A stretch of 64,000 bases of DNA from CAYZJV01 sp049310885. GTDB lineage: Bacteria > Spirochaetota > Spirochaetia > Sphaerochaetales > Sphaerochaetaceae. Positions 1-8,540 of the stretch are shown piece after piece. The position numbers were made by a program, and so were the translations under genes. The notes beneath the pieces are model-generated. The model saw nothing but the letters and a program-made list of their open reading frames with translations. It had not been told where the DNA came from and ran no database searches. Numbering within the stretch: the first letter of the stretch is position 1; every line of letters begins with the position of its first letter. The DNA lies in the NCBI RefSeq assembly GCF_049310885.1, contig NZ_JBMDYO010000006.1, forward strand, positions 62,001 to 126,000. Reading direction: 5' to 3'.

Positions 1-1481
1 CAAGAACCTATCTTGAAACAATAGCCGCGCTCCCTTGGCAGGAACCAAAGCCCGAAGATTTCACTCTTGAGTCGGCTCAGAAGATCCTTGAAAAAGACCA
101 CTATGGACTTAAGGATGTGAAGGATAGAATTCTCGAGTATCTCGCTGTACGAAAGAAGAAACAGGATACCAAAGGTTCCATTATCTGTCTTGTGGGTCCT
201 CCCGGAGTAGGAAAAACCTCAGTCGGAAGGTCGATCGCAAGAGCATTGAAGAAGGAATACTACCGTTTCAGTGTAGGAGGTATGCGTGACGAAGCTGAGA
301 TCAAGGGTCATCGTCGAACCTACATCGGGGCTATGCCTGGAAAGGTTATTCAGGGGCTGAAAACGGTAAAATCCAAGAATCCCGTCTTCCTCATAGATGA
401 AATAGACAAGATGGGCGTATCTTTCCAAGGCGATCCTGCCTCGGCTCTCTTGGAAGTACTAGACCCTGAACAGAACCTCGCATTCCGTGACCATTACTTG
501 GATTTGCCCTTTGACATCTCAGAGATCCTGTTCATCGTAACTGCGAATACTCTGGAGACGATACCAAGACCATTGCTCGACAGGATGGAAATCATCCAGA
601 TAGCCGGTTATACCACGCAGGAAAAACTCTCGATCGGGAAGAAATACCTGGTGCCAAAGAGTCTCAAGAAACATGGCCTTACCAAGAAGGAGGTCTCCTA
701 TACTTCTGCTATCCTCCAGGATATTGCAGAATCGTATGCAAGGGAGGCTGGTGTACGTAATTATGAAAAATCCTTGGACCGGATCCATCGGAAAGTTGCC
801 CGTGAAATTTTGGAAAAGGAGCCCAAGCTTCCTGTCCGTATTAATAGACAGAAAATGATAGAATATCTTGGGCAACCGATATTCTACGAAGATGAGATCC
901 TCAGGGCTGATAGACCAGGAATGGCAATTGGTTTGGCATGGACCAGTATGGGTGGAGATACATTAATGATTGAAGCGGTCTCGTATCCCGGCAAGGGGGA
1001 ACTCAAATTAACTGGAAAGTTGGGTGAGGTTATGCAGGAATCGGCGAATATCGCCCTAACCCACCTAAAATCCATTGCTACCGATCATGGAATTGAAGCG
1101 ACATGGTTCGATACCCATGCAATCCATCTCCATGTTCCTGAAGGTGCGACCCCAAAGGATGGTCCATCCGCTGGAATCACTATGGCGACAGCATTCTACT
1201 CATTGATCACGAATAAAGTGATAAAACAAGACCTCGCCATGACTGGAGAACTCGATTTGGTTGGCAAGGTTATGCCTATCGGAGGATTGAAGGAGAAGGT
1301 CCTCGCAGCCCGTAGGAACAAGATTGAAACCATCTTGATACCCAAATTCAACAAGCGTGATCTCGATGAGCTGGATCAGGAAATCAAGAAGGGCCTCACA
1401 TTCCACCCCGTGTCGACATTCGATGAGGTACTGTACCATGTGTTTGGCGAAGAGAAGGTCAGCCAGGGAGCATCTACGTGA
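1..1481 (+). CDS. lon: Lon ATP-dependent serine protease (5' truncated)
   Basis: This is the C-terminal part of Lon, the cytoplasmic AAA+ protease that unfolds and degrades damaged or regulatory proteins. The frame is open from base 3, so the N-terminal substrate domain lies outside the window. The internal GTG at 117 is not the real start, because the upstream residues (LPW, then LEKDHYGL) match Lon. Visible motifs are Walker A GPPGVGKT (about base 195), Walker B FLIDEID (about 390), the catalytic Ser in GPSAG (codon 1167-1169) and the catalytic Lys in GGLKEK (codon 1290-1292). Both the ATPase and the Ser-Lys dyad therefore look intact. The stop overlaps the next gene by 4 bp (GTGA), so the two are probably translationally coupled. 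Confidence 0.97.
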   Translation, partial: RTYLETIAALPWQEPKPEDFTLESAQKILEKDHYGLKDVKDRILEYLAVRKKKQDTKGSIICLVGPPGVGKTSVGRSIARALKKEYYRFSVGGMRDEAEIKGHRRTYIGAMPGKVIQGLKTVKSKNPVFLIDEIDKMGVSFQGDPASALLEVLDPEQNLAFRDHYLDLPFDISEILFIVTANTLETIPRPLLDRMEIIQIAGYTTQEKLSIGKKYLVPKSLKKHGLTKKEVSYTSAILQDIAESYAREAGVRNYEKSLDRIHRKVAREILEKEPKLPVRINRQKMIEYLGQPIFYEDEILRADRPGMAIGLAWTSMGGDTLMIEAVSYPGKGELKLTGKLGEVMQESANIALTHLKSIATDHGIEATWFDTHAIHLHVPEGATPKDGPSAGITMATAFYSLITNKVIKQDLAMTGELDLVGKVMPIGGLKEKVLAARRNKIETILIPKFNKRDLDELDQEIKKGLTFHPVSTFDEVLYHVFGEEKVSQGAST

Positions 1482-2728
1482 TTGAATTACTCAGCCCAGC
1501 GGGCACCTTGGAAAAACTTACCTATGCCTACACCTATGGTGCCGATGCAGCCTATGTGGGTATGCAGGATTTTTCCTTGCGTACCCGTGCAGGCAATATT
1601 ACCGAAGACGATATAGACTCCCTTAAACGTATAAAAGGGGAAAAAAAGCTATTCGCTGCGGTAAACAGCTACATGCATGAGAAGGATATAGGGCTGTTGA
1701 AAGAAAAACTTGAGCTATTGGGAAGATACCCATTCGATGCTTTCATCGTAAGCGATATCGGTGCTGCCCATATCCTCAAAAATCATTTCGGAGAAAGCAG
1801 GGCATTGCACTTGAGCACACAAGCGAATTGTTTGAATAGTGCGGCTGTCCAAGCTTATGCCGATTTCGGCTTTTCTCGGGTTATACTTGGAAGGGAAACT
1901 CCTCTGGATGAAATCCGTCGTATCAAGGATACCAACCCTGAAATGGAGATTGAGACGTTTGTCCACGGGGCTATGTGTATGGCCTATTCAGGAAGGTGCT
2001 TCCTCAGTGCATTCCTTACCGGACGAAGTGCCAACCAGGGGGATTGTTCACATACCTGCAGATGGACATACCGCTTGATGGAGCGGCAGGAAACAGAGGG
2101 TTCGTTCCCTTCTGGAGAATTGGCATTGGAAGAGGAAAGTCGTCCAGGAACGTATTTCCCGGTCAATGAGGGAGATGGCTATACCACCATTCTTTCATCC
2201 AAGGACCTCTGTATGATAGATCACTTGGCAAAACTCAAGGAAGCTGGAATCGATTCATTCAAGATTGAAGGAAGGATGAAATCGCTTTACTATGTCGCGA
2301 CCGTTACGAGGGCATATCGGAAGGCGATTGATGCGCTTGAAGGGAAAGCCGGTTCGGAAGATTGGCGTGAATATCGGGATGAGCTGTTCCGAGTAAGTCA
2401 TCGAGAGTTTTCTACCGGGTTCTTTTTTGATAATGAGGAGATCGCCAACCCAACTGAAGTGAGCTATCTTCGTGATTATCTCTTGATAGGCACCATTCAG
2501 GATGAAGTAGAGCCAGGATTGTTTGACCTCTCCTTGAAAAACAAGATAGAGCAGGGAACCGCGTTGGAATTCATCGGTCCGAAAACGTTGGGAATTGAGG
2601 ATACGGATTTCTCTATTCTCGATAAAGAAGGAAATACCGTCGAATCGGCCAATCACCACCAGTCTGTGAGAATCCGCACGAAAAAACCGGTCAAACCGGG
2701 CTTTATCATACGAAAAAAATTGAATTAG
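1478..2728 (+). CDS. Peptidase U32 family protein (TrhP/RlhA-like)
   Basis: A 416-residue U32-family protein. The family signature is clear at about residues 157-175 (ETFVHGAMCMAYSGRCFLS), with two conserved Cys followed by CSHTCRW. These cysteines usually bind an Fe-S cluster in this family. Characterised relatives (TrhP/YegQ, RlhA) take part in prephenate-dependent hydroxylation of tRNA or 23S rRNA, so an RNA-modification role is more likely than proteolysis. I cannot tell which substrate applies. It starts with GTG inside the lon stop (GTGA overlap), so it belongs to the lon transcript. A promoter for the next gene follows about 50 bp after its stop. Confidence 0.88.
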   Translation: MIELLSPAGTLEKLTYAYTYGADAAYVGMQDFSLRTRAGNITEDDIDSLKRIKGEKKLFAAVNSYMHEKDIGLLKEKLELLGRYPFDAFIVSDIGAAHILKNHFGESRALHLSTQANCLNSAAVQAYADFGFSRVILGRETPLDEIRRIKDTNPEMEIETFVHGAMCMAYSGRCFLSAFLTGRSANQGDCSHTCRWTYRLMERQETEGSFPSGELALEEESRPGTYFPVNEGDGYTTILSSKDLCMIDHLAKLKEAGIDSFKIEGRMKSLYYVATVTRAYRKAIDALEGKAGSEDWREYRDELFRVSHREFSTGFFFDNEEIANPTEVSYLRDYLLIGTIQDEVEPGLFDLSLKNKIEQGTALEFIGPKTLGIEDTDFSILDKEGNTVESANHHQSVRIRTKKPVKPGFIIRKKLN

Positions 2729-2781
2729 GTCAAAATTCTGTTAATTTTAACCGTTTTTTAGCGATTTTATTGGGAAAATTC

Positions 2782-2831
2782 TTGTCATTTGATGTAGATA
2801 TGCTACTATAAACGCAAGAACTTATAGGAGG
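2782..2831 (+). promoter_or_regulatory. Promoter and Shine-Dalgarno of the 58-aa basic protein
   Basis: -35 TTGTCA (2782-2787), a 16-bp spacer, and an extended -10 TGC-TACTAT (2804-2809). A strong AGGAGG (2826-2831) lies 7 bp before the ATG at 2839. The site was read by eye. The near-consensus elements suggest high expression. Confidence 0.6.
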
Positions 2832-2838
2832 CTTGCCA

Positions 2839-3015
2839 ATGACTATCCATGAGCAAATCGTAGCTCAGTATGAGGCTTACATCGCAGAAAACCAGAAATT
2901 CACAGAAAAAGGAATCAAGGCTTCTGCTGCAAGAGCAAGAAAGGCTCTCGGTGAGATTGCAAAACTTTCGAAGGAAAGACGCAAGGAAATCCAGGAAGAG
3001 AAGAGCGAACTCTAG
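2839..3015 (+). CDS. Small lysine-rich Hc1/histone H1-like protein
   Basis: A 58-residue basic, helix-prone protein. The chosen ATG (2839) sits 7 bp after AGGAGG; an in-frame TTG at 2833 is too close to it. The segment GIKASAARARKALGEIAKL, followed by a KERRKE stretch, resembles the short Hc1-like (histone H1-like) nucleoid proteins I remember from Bacteroidetes and Chlamydia, which share a K-A-x-x-AR-x-RKA-x-x-E pattern. A DNA-binding or nucleoid role is therefore inferred, not shown. It is a single-gene unit with its own strong promoter and a strong terminator, so it is probably abundant. An overlapping longer frame (2870-3484) is a shadow. Confidence 0.6.
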   Translation: MTIHEQIVAQYEAYIAENQKFTEKGIKASAARARKALGEIAKLSKERRKEIQEEKSEL

Positions 3016-3044
3016 AAGCGGAATGCTAAATTTCTTTTACTCAA

Positions 3045-3073
3045 CGGGGCCACAAGGGCCCCGATTTTTTTGG
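3045..3073 (+). terminator. Rho-independent terminator of the Hc1-like gene
   Basis: A perfect 7-bp GC stem, CGGGGCC (3045-3051) pairing with GGCCCCG (3057-3063), with a 5-nt loop. A run of seven T follows. It separates this gene from convergent valS. Confidence 0.9.
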
Positions 3074-3087
3074 TTTAAATCTTCGTA

Positions 3088-5739
3088 TCACAGACTGCGA
3101 AGCAGTTGCAGGTGTTTGCGGCCTTTCTCGAGTTTTTCCTCGAATTCAGTCCGTTTACCTTTTTCCTTCTCTATAGCAACTTCCTTCGCGTTTGCTATGA
3201 ACTGTTCATTAGATAGCTTCTTCAACGTTCCTTCCAGCGACTTCTCGGTTTTTGCCAGATCTTCCTCAATCCGTGAAATTTCCTGTTCTACATCAATAGC
3301 GTCACGAACGAATACGAAAGCCTCGAATCCGGGACCGGCTACAGGTACGGCCTTCTCTATCGATGCGGTATGCTCGGTATCGACATCCAGACGAGAAGCT
3401 CCGATGAATGTGGAGATCAACCCGATATGCTCTTTGACGAAATCGGTAGCGACAAAACCCGTATCAGGACGGAAAGAGACATGAAGCTTCCTTTCCGCTC
3501 CAATTTGAAGCTCGCTTCTTAATGAACGAACCCCCCGAACGAATTCCTGCATTGCATCGACCATATTCTTGGCATCGGAATATCTATTTTCATCACAATA
3601 CACGGGATACGCAGCGTCAATGATATGCCCGGTTGTATTGGGCAACTTTCCATAAATTTCCTCAGTTATGAATGAGACAAATGGATGCATAAGGCGCATA
3701 AGTGTCGCCAGCAGATCCAACATTACACTCACCTGACGATTACGTTCATCTTCACCTTTGGTTGACAAAGCATGTTTGGTAGCCTCTACGTACCAATCGC
3801 AGAAATCATTCCAGAATACATCATATATGGCTTGAGCGGCATCGTTGAAACGATATCCCTCAATCGCGGTGGACACTTTCGCAGCAGCATCATTGACCTG
3901 GTGGTACATCCATTGGTCCATCACACCCAAATTGCTACGATCTACAGGAACAAGTTCCCTTCCCTCCAAATTCATAAGGAGGAATCGAGTCGCATTCCAC
4001 ATCTTATTGGCGAATCGGGATCCGAGCTTGAATGAATCCATATCAATGAGGATATCCTGACCTTGAGCAGCCATATAACAGAGAGTGAATTTCATGGCAT
4101 CCGCTCCATAGAGGTCCACGACCTCAAGCGGATCTATCCCATTGCCGAGGGATTTGGACATTTTCCGACCTTGCTTATCCCGAACCAAGCCAGTGATATA
4201 AATATCACGAAACGGTACTTCACCTAAGAATTCCAAGGAGGCCATTATCATCCTAGATACCCAGAAGAATATGATATCATATCCGGTCACCAGTGTGGTT
4301 GTAGGAAAGAATTTCTTCAGATCGGGAGTCGATTCAGGCCAACCTAATGTACTGAAAGGCCACAACCAAGAGCTGAACCAAGTATCGAGGACATCGGTAT
4401 CTTGTTCAATATGAGCTGAGCCACATTTGCTACAGGAGGTCGGATCCTCTCGTTCTACCATCATATGGCCACAATCAGAGCAGTACCAGACAGGAATCCG
4501 GTGCCCCCACCACAATTGTCGGCTTATGCACCAGTCCCTGATATTCTCCAACCAATGGCTATAAGTGTTCTCCCAACGTTTTGCATAAAAGGAGATCTTG
4601 CCATCCTTCCAAGCCCCAAGAGCCTTGTCAGCCATTTGTCGCATCGAGACGAACCACTGTTCGGAGAGGTAGGGTTCGATCACGGTAGAACATCGATAAC
4701 AATGGCCGACATCGTGGTTATGGTCAGCCTCACCTAAAAGATATCCTTCCGAGGCAAGATCCGCGACAACACGCTTGCGGGCAATGGCCACATCGAGATT
4801 CCTATATGCTTCTGGAACGTTTTCGTTCAGAGTCCCATCCGGATTCAGGATATTGACCGTCTCGAGATCATGCCTCTGCCCGATGGCCCAGTCATTGGGG
4901 TCGTGGGCAGGAGTGATCTTGACCATACCGGTACCGAACTCCATATCGACATAACTGTCGGCGATGATAGGGATTCTTTTGTTTGCCAGGGGAAGGATGA
5001 CCGAAGTACCGATAAGATGGGCATATCGCTCATCGGCAGGATTGACGGCAACAGCGACGTCTCCGAACATGGTCTCGGGTCTGGTCGTGGCGACAGTGAT
5101 ACTCCCCTCACCTTCAGCGTATGGGTAGGAGACCTGGTATAACTTTCCTGGGAGATTCTTGTGTTCTACTTCATCATCTGCCAATGCGGTTCCACAGTGA
5201 GGGCAGTAATTCACCAGATAGTTGCCCTTGTAGATCAACTTTCTTTCATACAGGGTGACAAATGCTTCACGGACAGCCTTTGAAAGACCTTCATCCATCG
5301 TGAACCGTTCACGGGACCAATCACACGAAGATCCAATCTTCTCCAATTGCTTTGAGATGGTCGCATGGTGGCGATCTTTTACCTTCCAAGTCTCCTCTAT
5401 GAATTTTTCACGTCCCAGATCCTGTCTGCGTAGACCCTTTTGGGCTAATTGTCTCTCGACAACATGTTGAGTTGCTATTCCGGCGTGATCCGTTCCAGGA
5501 AGCCACAATGATGGCTCGCCACACATTCTATGGTAACGAACTAATGTGTCTTGAAGCTGGTTATTCAACGCATGCCCCATATGGAGTATACCAGTTACAT
5601 TGGGAGGTGGCATAACAATGGTGAAGGAGGGACCTTCTCCCTCTTTCGGCAAGAAGAAACCATTGCTCTTCCAATCTTCGTAGATCCTGTCCTCAAAATC
5701 TTTTGGGTTGTATGCCTTGTCCAGTTCCACAGCTTTCAT
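3088..5739 (-). CDS. valS: Valyl-tRNA synthetase
   Basis: A class I aminoacyl-tRNA synthetase that charges tRNA-Val. The product is 883 aa from the ATG at 5739, which is preceded by AGGAGG. The frame stays open to 5814, but that extension lies inside the predicted promoter (5786-5814), so the longer form is rejected. Visible features are the HIGH-type motif HMGH at residues 53-56 after PPPNVTG, the KMSKS loop (GRKMSKSLGN, about residue 525), paired CxxC segments (YCPHCG, CSDCG/CSKCG), and the C-terminal valyl-type coiled-coil arm (about 815-883). The length matches the family. It appears to be monocistronic and converges on the Hc1-like gene. Confidence 0.98.
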   Translation of the reverse strand: MKAVELDKAYNPKDFEDRIYEDWKSNGFFLPKEGEGPSFTIVMPPPNVTGILHMGHALNNQLQDTLVRYHRMCGEPSLWLPGTDHAGIATQHVVERQLAQKGLRRQDLGREKFIEETWKVKDRHHATISKQLEKIGSSCDWSRERFTMDEGLSKAVREAFVTLYERKLIYKGNYLVNYCPHCGTALADDEVEHKNLPGKLYQVSYPYAEGEGSITVATTRPETMFGDVAVAVNPADERYAHLIGTSVILPLANKRIPIIADSYVDMEFGTGMVKITPAHDPNDWAIGQRHDLETVNILNPDGTLNENVPEAYRNLDVAIARKRVVADLASEGYLLGEADHNHDVGHCYRCSTVIEPYLSEQWFVSMRQMADKALGAWKDGKISFYAKRWENTYSHWLENIRDWCISRQLWWGHRIPVWYCSDCGHMMVEREDPTSCSKCGSAHIEQDTDVLDTWFSSWLWPFSTLGWPESTPDLKKFFPTTTLVTGYDIIFFWVSRMIMASLEFLGEVPFRDIYITGLVRDKQGRKMSKSLGNGIDPLEVVDLYGADAMKFTLCYMAAQGQDILIDMDSFKLGSRFANKMWNATRFLLMNLEGRELVPVDRSNLGVMDQWMYHQVNDAAAKVSTAIEGYRFNDAAQAIYDVFWNDFCDWYVEATKHALSTKGEDERNRQVSVMLDLLATLMRLMHPFVSFITEEIYGKLPNTTGHIIDAAYPVYCDENRYSDAKNMVDAMQEFVRGVRSLRSELQIGAERKLHVSFRPDTGFVATDFVKEHIGLISTFIGASRLDVDTEHTASIEKAVPVAGPGFEAFVFVRDAIDVEQEISRIEEDLAKTEKSLEGTLKKLSNEQFIANAKEVAIEKEKGKRTEFEEKLEKGRKHLQLLRSL

Positions 5740-5785
5740 GGAATTGCCTCCTAGGTTCGTATCGATCGATGTGTGACGATCACCC

Positions 5786-5814
5786 ATACTAGCAAAATCG
5801 TCCCATTGTGACAA
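5786..5814 (-). promoter_or_regulatory. valS promoter
   Basis: On the minus strand: -35 TTGTCA (5814-5809), a 17-bp spacer, and TGC-TAGTAT as an extended -10 (5791-5786). The expected transcription start is near 5779, giving a leader of about 40 nt with no T-box-like structure that I can see. Confidence 0.6.
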
Positions 5815-5858
5815 CTCTACGACTGAACAGGAAATGTGACCTTAGGAGAGCCTAGGGC

Positions 5859-5904
5859 AAAAAAAACCGCCTGATGAAGTACACTGGTACCATACAGACG
5901 GTTT
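5859..5904 (-). terminator. Terminator after the anti-sigma gene
   Basis: On the minus strand, AAACCGTCTG pairs with CAGGCGGTTT (10 bp, one G-U) around a long loop, followed by eight T. It lies about 25 nt after the anti-sigma stop and closes the cysS-sigma-anti-sigma unit. Confidence 0.85.
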
Positions 5905-5928
5905 TCTATCCTTTTGTTACTGGATGCT

Positions 5929-6498
5929 CTATTCCACTATCGGCTCTTCACCCTGTTGTTCGCCCATGGGTTGGATTCCCTTCACCCGGAGGTCGACCTC
6001 ATATCCTTTGGAGTCGAGATACTTGAGGATATCCTCCAACGGGAAATTCTCCAAGACCTGGGATGCGGCCAAACCTTCGGTTGCTCTGACCTGGACGAGT
6101 GCCCCTTCGGATGCTGGAACCACACGGGGAATTAGTTGATCCGATTCTGTTGCACTGCCCGGTCCAATCAACAAGGCACCGACCAATACGAATATAAAAG
6201 CTGCAGCAGCCATGAGTAAGGTGGGGGTCTTTATACGAAAGTCTCTATGGAAGAATCCAACCTTACTCCTCTTTTCCATATAATTCTTTTCTATGAACTG
6301 GAAGACCTTGTCCTGATGAGGAGCAATCTCCTGCTCCTCGAGTCTTGCACCTGAGACAACCCTGTGTAATGAGCGCAATTGCTCGAACCGCGTCTTGCAA
6401 GCAGTGCAGTAGTTGAGATGCTCCTCCACCTGGGTCTTCCATGGCTCGGAGAGCTCTCCATCCAGATACGTGTTTAAAATCTGGTCATCAAGACACAT
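5929..6498 (-). CDS. Anti-sigma factor with zinc-finger (ZAS) domain
   Basis: A 189-aa membrane-anchored anti-sigma factor. The start chosen is the ATG at 6498, with GGGAGGA just upstream. It overlaps the sigma gene by 11 bp, the usual coupling for such pairs. The N-terminus carries the HxxxCxxC zinc motif of ZAS domains (HLNYCTAC, about residues 29-36). One hydrophobic helix follows (about 93-115, LLMAAAAFIFVLVGALLIG), then an extracytoplasmic tail of about 70 aa. By family it should hold the neighbouring ECF sigma factor inactive until an envelope or redox signal releases it. The signal cannot be read from the sequence. Confidence 0.85.
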   Translation of the reverse strand: MCLDDQILNTYLDGELSEPWKTQVEEHLNYCTACKTRFEQLRSLHRVVSGARLEEQEIAPHQDKVFQFIEKNYMEKRSKVGFFHRDFRIKTPTLLMAAAAFIFVLVGALLIGPGSATESDQLIPRVVPASEGALVQVRATEGLAASQVLENFPLEDILKYLDSKGYEVDLRVKGIQPMGEQQGEEPIVE

Positions 6499-7015
6499 GC
6501 ATTTCCTCCCGGTCAAGCATCGACTCCATAATTTTACGGGCTCGATGTACCCTAACCTTAACATTACTTTCAGAAATATGGAGGATCCCGGCAATCTGTT
6601 TATAGTTTAAATCGGCGTACTCTTTGAGAACCAAGACCGACTTCAACTTCTCCGGCAATTTCTCCACAGCCTCCCGGACCAAAGTCCTCGTTTCCGAATC
6701 TATGAGCGCATCCTCTCCGTTCCGAACAGGTGTCTTGGGGGCTTTCTTAATCTTGTCCACCATCGCCTGTTCCCTCGATTTCCGCTTCATGACATTGATC
6801 GAAAGGTTTTTTGTCACCCGTATCAACCAATACTTAGCTTCGTCCACTGAACGAAAATCGATATTCTTCTCGTAGAACCGGATGAATGCTTCCTGACAGA
6901 TATCCTCAGAGACATCCATGTTGTAGGTTACGTGATACGCAACGCGCATCACCACCGGGAACACCTCTTCATATACCAGCCTGAACGATTCATTCTCGCT
7001 GCTCTTTATTTCCAT
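6488..7015 (-). CDS. ECF-family RNA polymerase sigma factor
   Basis: A 175-aa group IV (ECF) sigma-70 factor. Region 2 is at about residues 14-55 (AYHVTYNMDVSEDICQEAF, the DxxQExF-type core helix). Region 4 is at about 117-163 (LPEKLKSVLVLKEYADL, then a helix-turn-helix around YKQIAGILHISESNVKVR). There is no sigma-1.1 or region 3. It is followed with an 11-bp overlap by its cognate zinc anti-sigma gene. It lies 28 bp downstream of cysS, so at least basal transcription probably comes through cysS. The Shine-Dalgarno is weak (GTTAAG-like). Its target promoters are unknown. Confidence 0.92.
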   Translation of the reverse strand: MEIKSSENESFRLVYEEVFPVVMRVAYHVTYNMDVSEDICQEAFIRFYEKNIDFRSVDEAKYWLIRVTKNLSINVMKRKSREQAMVDKIKKAPKTPVRNGEDALIDSETRTLVREAVEKLPEKLKSVLVLKEYADLNYKQIAGILHISESNVKVRVHRARKIMESMLDREEMHVS

Positions 7016-7043
7016 ACACTTAACAACTCATCCATGGTCTTGG

Positions 7044-8465
7044 TTACACTATTTTTGAAACAACTGTACCGTCAGGTGTGTCGGTAAGTTTGTAACCAGC
7101 TTCTTCCACTATAGCACGCAACTCGTCTGCACGGTGATAATTCTTGTTGCTCTTGGCTTCTATCCGCTCATCGACCAGTGCCCGTATATTTTCAGGAATT
7201 TCCCCTGTTGAGGGTTCTTCGGATTCTTCAATTACGGTCAAACCCAGCCCGAGAATCTTGTCCATCTCACCTAAACAAAACAACTTATCCGATGCTGGTA
7301 CTGAATTATCCTTTACGAGGTTCCATACTGTCGCTAAACCTCTCGGTGCATTCAAATCATTCCCAAGATGACCGAAAAACGTATCCAGATACTTCTGTGC
7401 ACTATCAGATAAATCCGAATGGATCGCTTTTGTAGCATCCTGATGGACGCCCCTAATGAGCTTCATCAAATTCTTTCTACCATTTTTAGCGGAATCCATC
7501 GATTTCCACGAGAAAACCAACTGGCTCCTATAATGACCTCCCAAACAGAAGTAACGATAGTCCATAGGATCGTACCCCTTCTTTTGGAGTACTGTGAGAG
7601 TGAGGAACTCACCTTTCGATTTTGACATTTTTCCTGTTTCATTGATAAGGAACTCACCATGAACCCAATACTTCACCCAACGTTTACCGGTCGCAGCCTC
7701 ACTTTGGGCAATTTCATTGGTATGGTGAACTGGTATATGGTCTATACCTCCACAGTGGATGTCGAAAGACTCACCAAGATATTTCATGCTCATTGCAGAA
7801 CACTCGACATGCCAACCCGGATAGCCCTTACCCCATGGAGAATCCCACACCATCACTTGGTTTTCGAATTTGGATTTGGTAAACCATAGGACAAAATCCT
7901 TTGGATTCTTCTTATTCGCGTCAACATCTATTCTAGCACCCGATTGCAGGTCTTCCAGATTTAACTTTGCCAGTTCACCATATCGGCTGAAGGTATCAAT
8001 GCTGAAATAGACATTACCACCGGATACATACGTGTGGCCTTTCTCCTCCAGTCGTTTTATGAGGGCTATCATATCTTCGATATGTTGGGTAGCACGACAA
8101 GCTACGTGAGGTCTGAGGATATGTAATGCGTCGGTATCGGAAAAGAATGCATCGGTATACATACGAGCAATCTCGTAGACATCACGCCCAGTTTCCTTGG
8201 AGGACTTCACCATCTTGTCCTCACCATCATCACCATCGTCGGTAAGATGTCCGACATCGGTCACATTCATCACATGCTTTACCGAAAATCCTCCATATTC
8301 CAAGGTTCTCCTCAACACATCCTCGAAAATGTAGGTACGGAGATTTCCTATATGGGCAAAGTTATACACAGTGGGACCACAACAATACATGCGGACCAAG
8401 CCGTTGGTAAGTGGTTCAAACGGCTCTATGGATCGACTCATAGTATTGTGGAGGGAAATTTTCAT
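7044..8465 (-). CDS. cysS: Cysteinyl-tRNA synthetase
   Basis: A 473-aa class I synthetase that charges tRNA-Cys. Landmarks are Cys28/29 before GPTVYNFAHIGN (HIGH motif at 38-41), the zinc-site segments WHVECSAM and CGGIDHIPVHHTNE, and KMSKS at about residue 280. The ATG at 8465 is preceded by AGGAG. Length and all catalytic motifs are normal. It is the first gene of a unit that continues into the ECF sigma and anti-sigma genes, an unusual pairing that could tie cysteine charging to a stress regulon. It diverges from murB. Confidence 0.98.
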   Translation of the reverse strand: MKISLHNTMSRSIEPFEPLTNGLVRMYCCGPTVYNFAHIGNLRTYIFEDVLRRTLEYGGFSVKHVMNVTDVGHLTDDGDDGEDKMVKSSKETGRDVYEIARMYTDAFFSDTDALHILRPHVACRATQHIEDMIALIKRLEEKGHTYVSGGNVYFSIDTFSRYGELAKLNLEDLQSGARIDVDANKKNPKDFVLWFTKSKFENQVMVWDSPWGKGYPGWHVECSAMSMKYLGESFDIHCGGIDHIPVHHTNEIAQSEAATGKRWVKYWVHGEFLINETGKMSKSKGEFLTLTVLQKKGYDPMDYRYFCLGGHYRSQLVFSWKSMDSAKNGRKNLMKLIRGVHQDATKAIHSDLSDSAQKYLDTFFGHLGNDLNAPRGLATVWNLVKDNSVPASDKLFCLGEMDKILGLGLTVIEESEEPSTGEIPENIRALVDERIEAKSNKNYHRADELRAIVEEAGYKLTDTPDGTVVSKIV

Positions 8466-8502
8466 GGTGTTCTCCTATAATCGGCAACCATCCAGACTGG
8501 CA

Positions 8503-8540
8503 TTGTATGCCAAAAGGAAATGGGATAGTATACCCCTGTG
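8503..8540 (+). promoter_or_regulatory. murB promoter with start codon at predicted +1
   Basis: -35 TTGTAT (8503-8508), a 17-bp spacer, -10 TAGTAT (8526-8531). The GTG start codon begins at 8538, seven bases after the -10, which is the expected transcription start. No Shine-Dalgarno is placed to serve this GTG. Confidence 0.5.

Noticed and set aside
2870..3484. 204-codon plus-strand frame across the Hc1-like gene, its terminator and the valS 3' end
   Set aside because: It passes through a strong terminator and lies antisense to valS. Low-complexity Ser/Arg-rich translation.
5740..5779. T-box leader for valS
   Set aside because: The predicted leader is only about 40 nt and lacks a T-box sequence and the antiterminator structure.
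5740..5814. 25-residue N-terminal extension of ValS
   Set aside because: It falls within the predicted promoter, and AGGAGG sits directly before ATG 5739.
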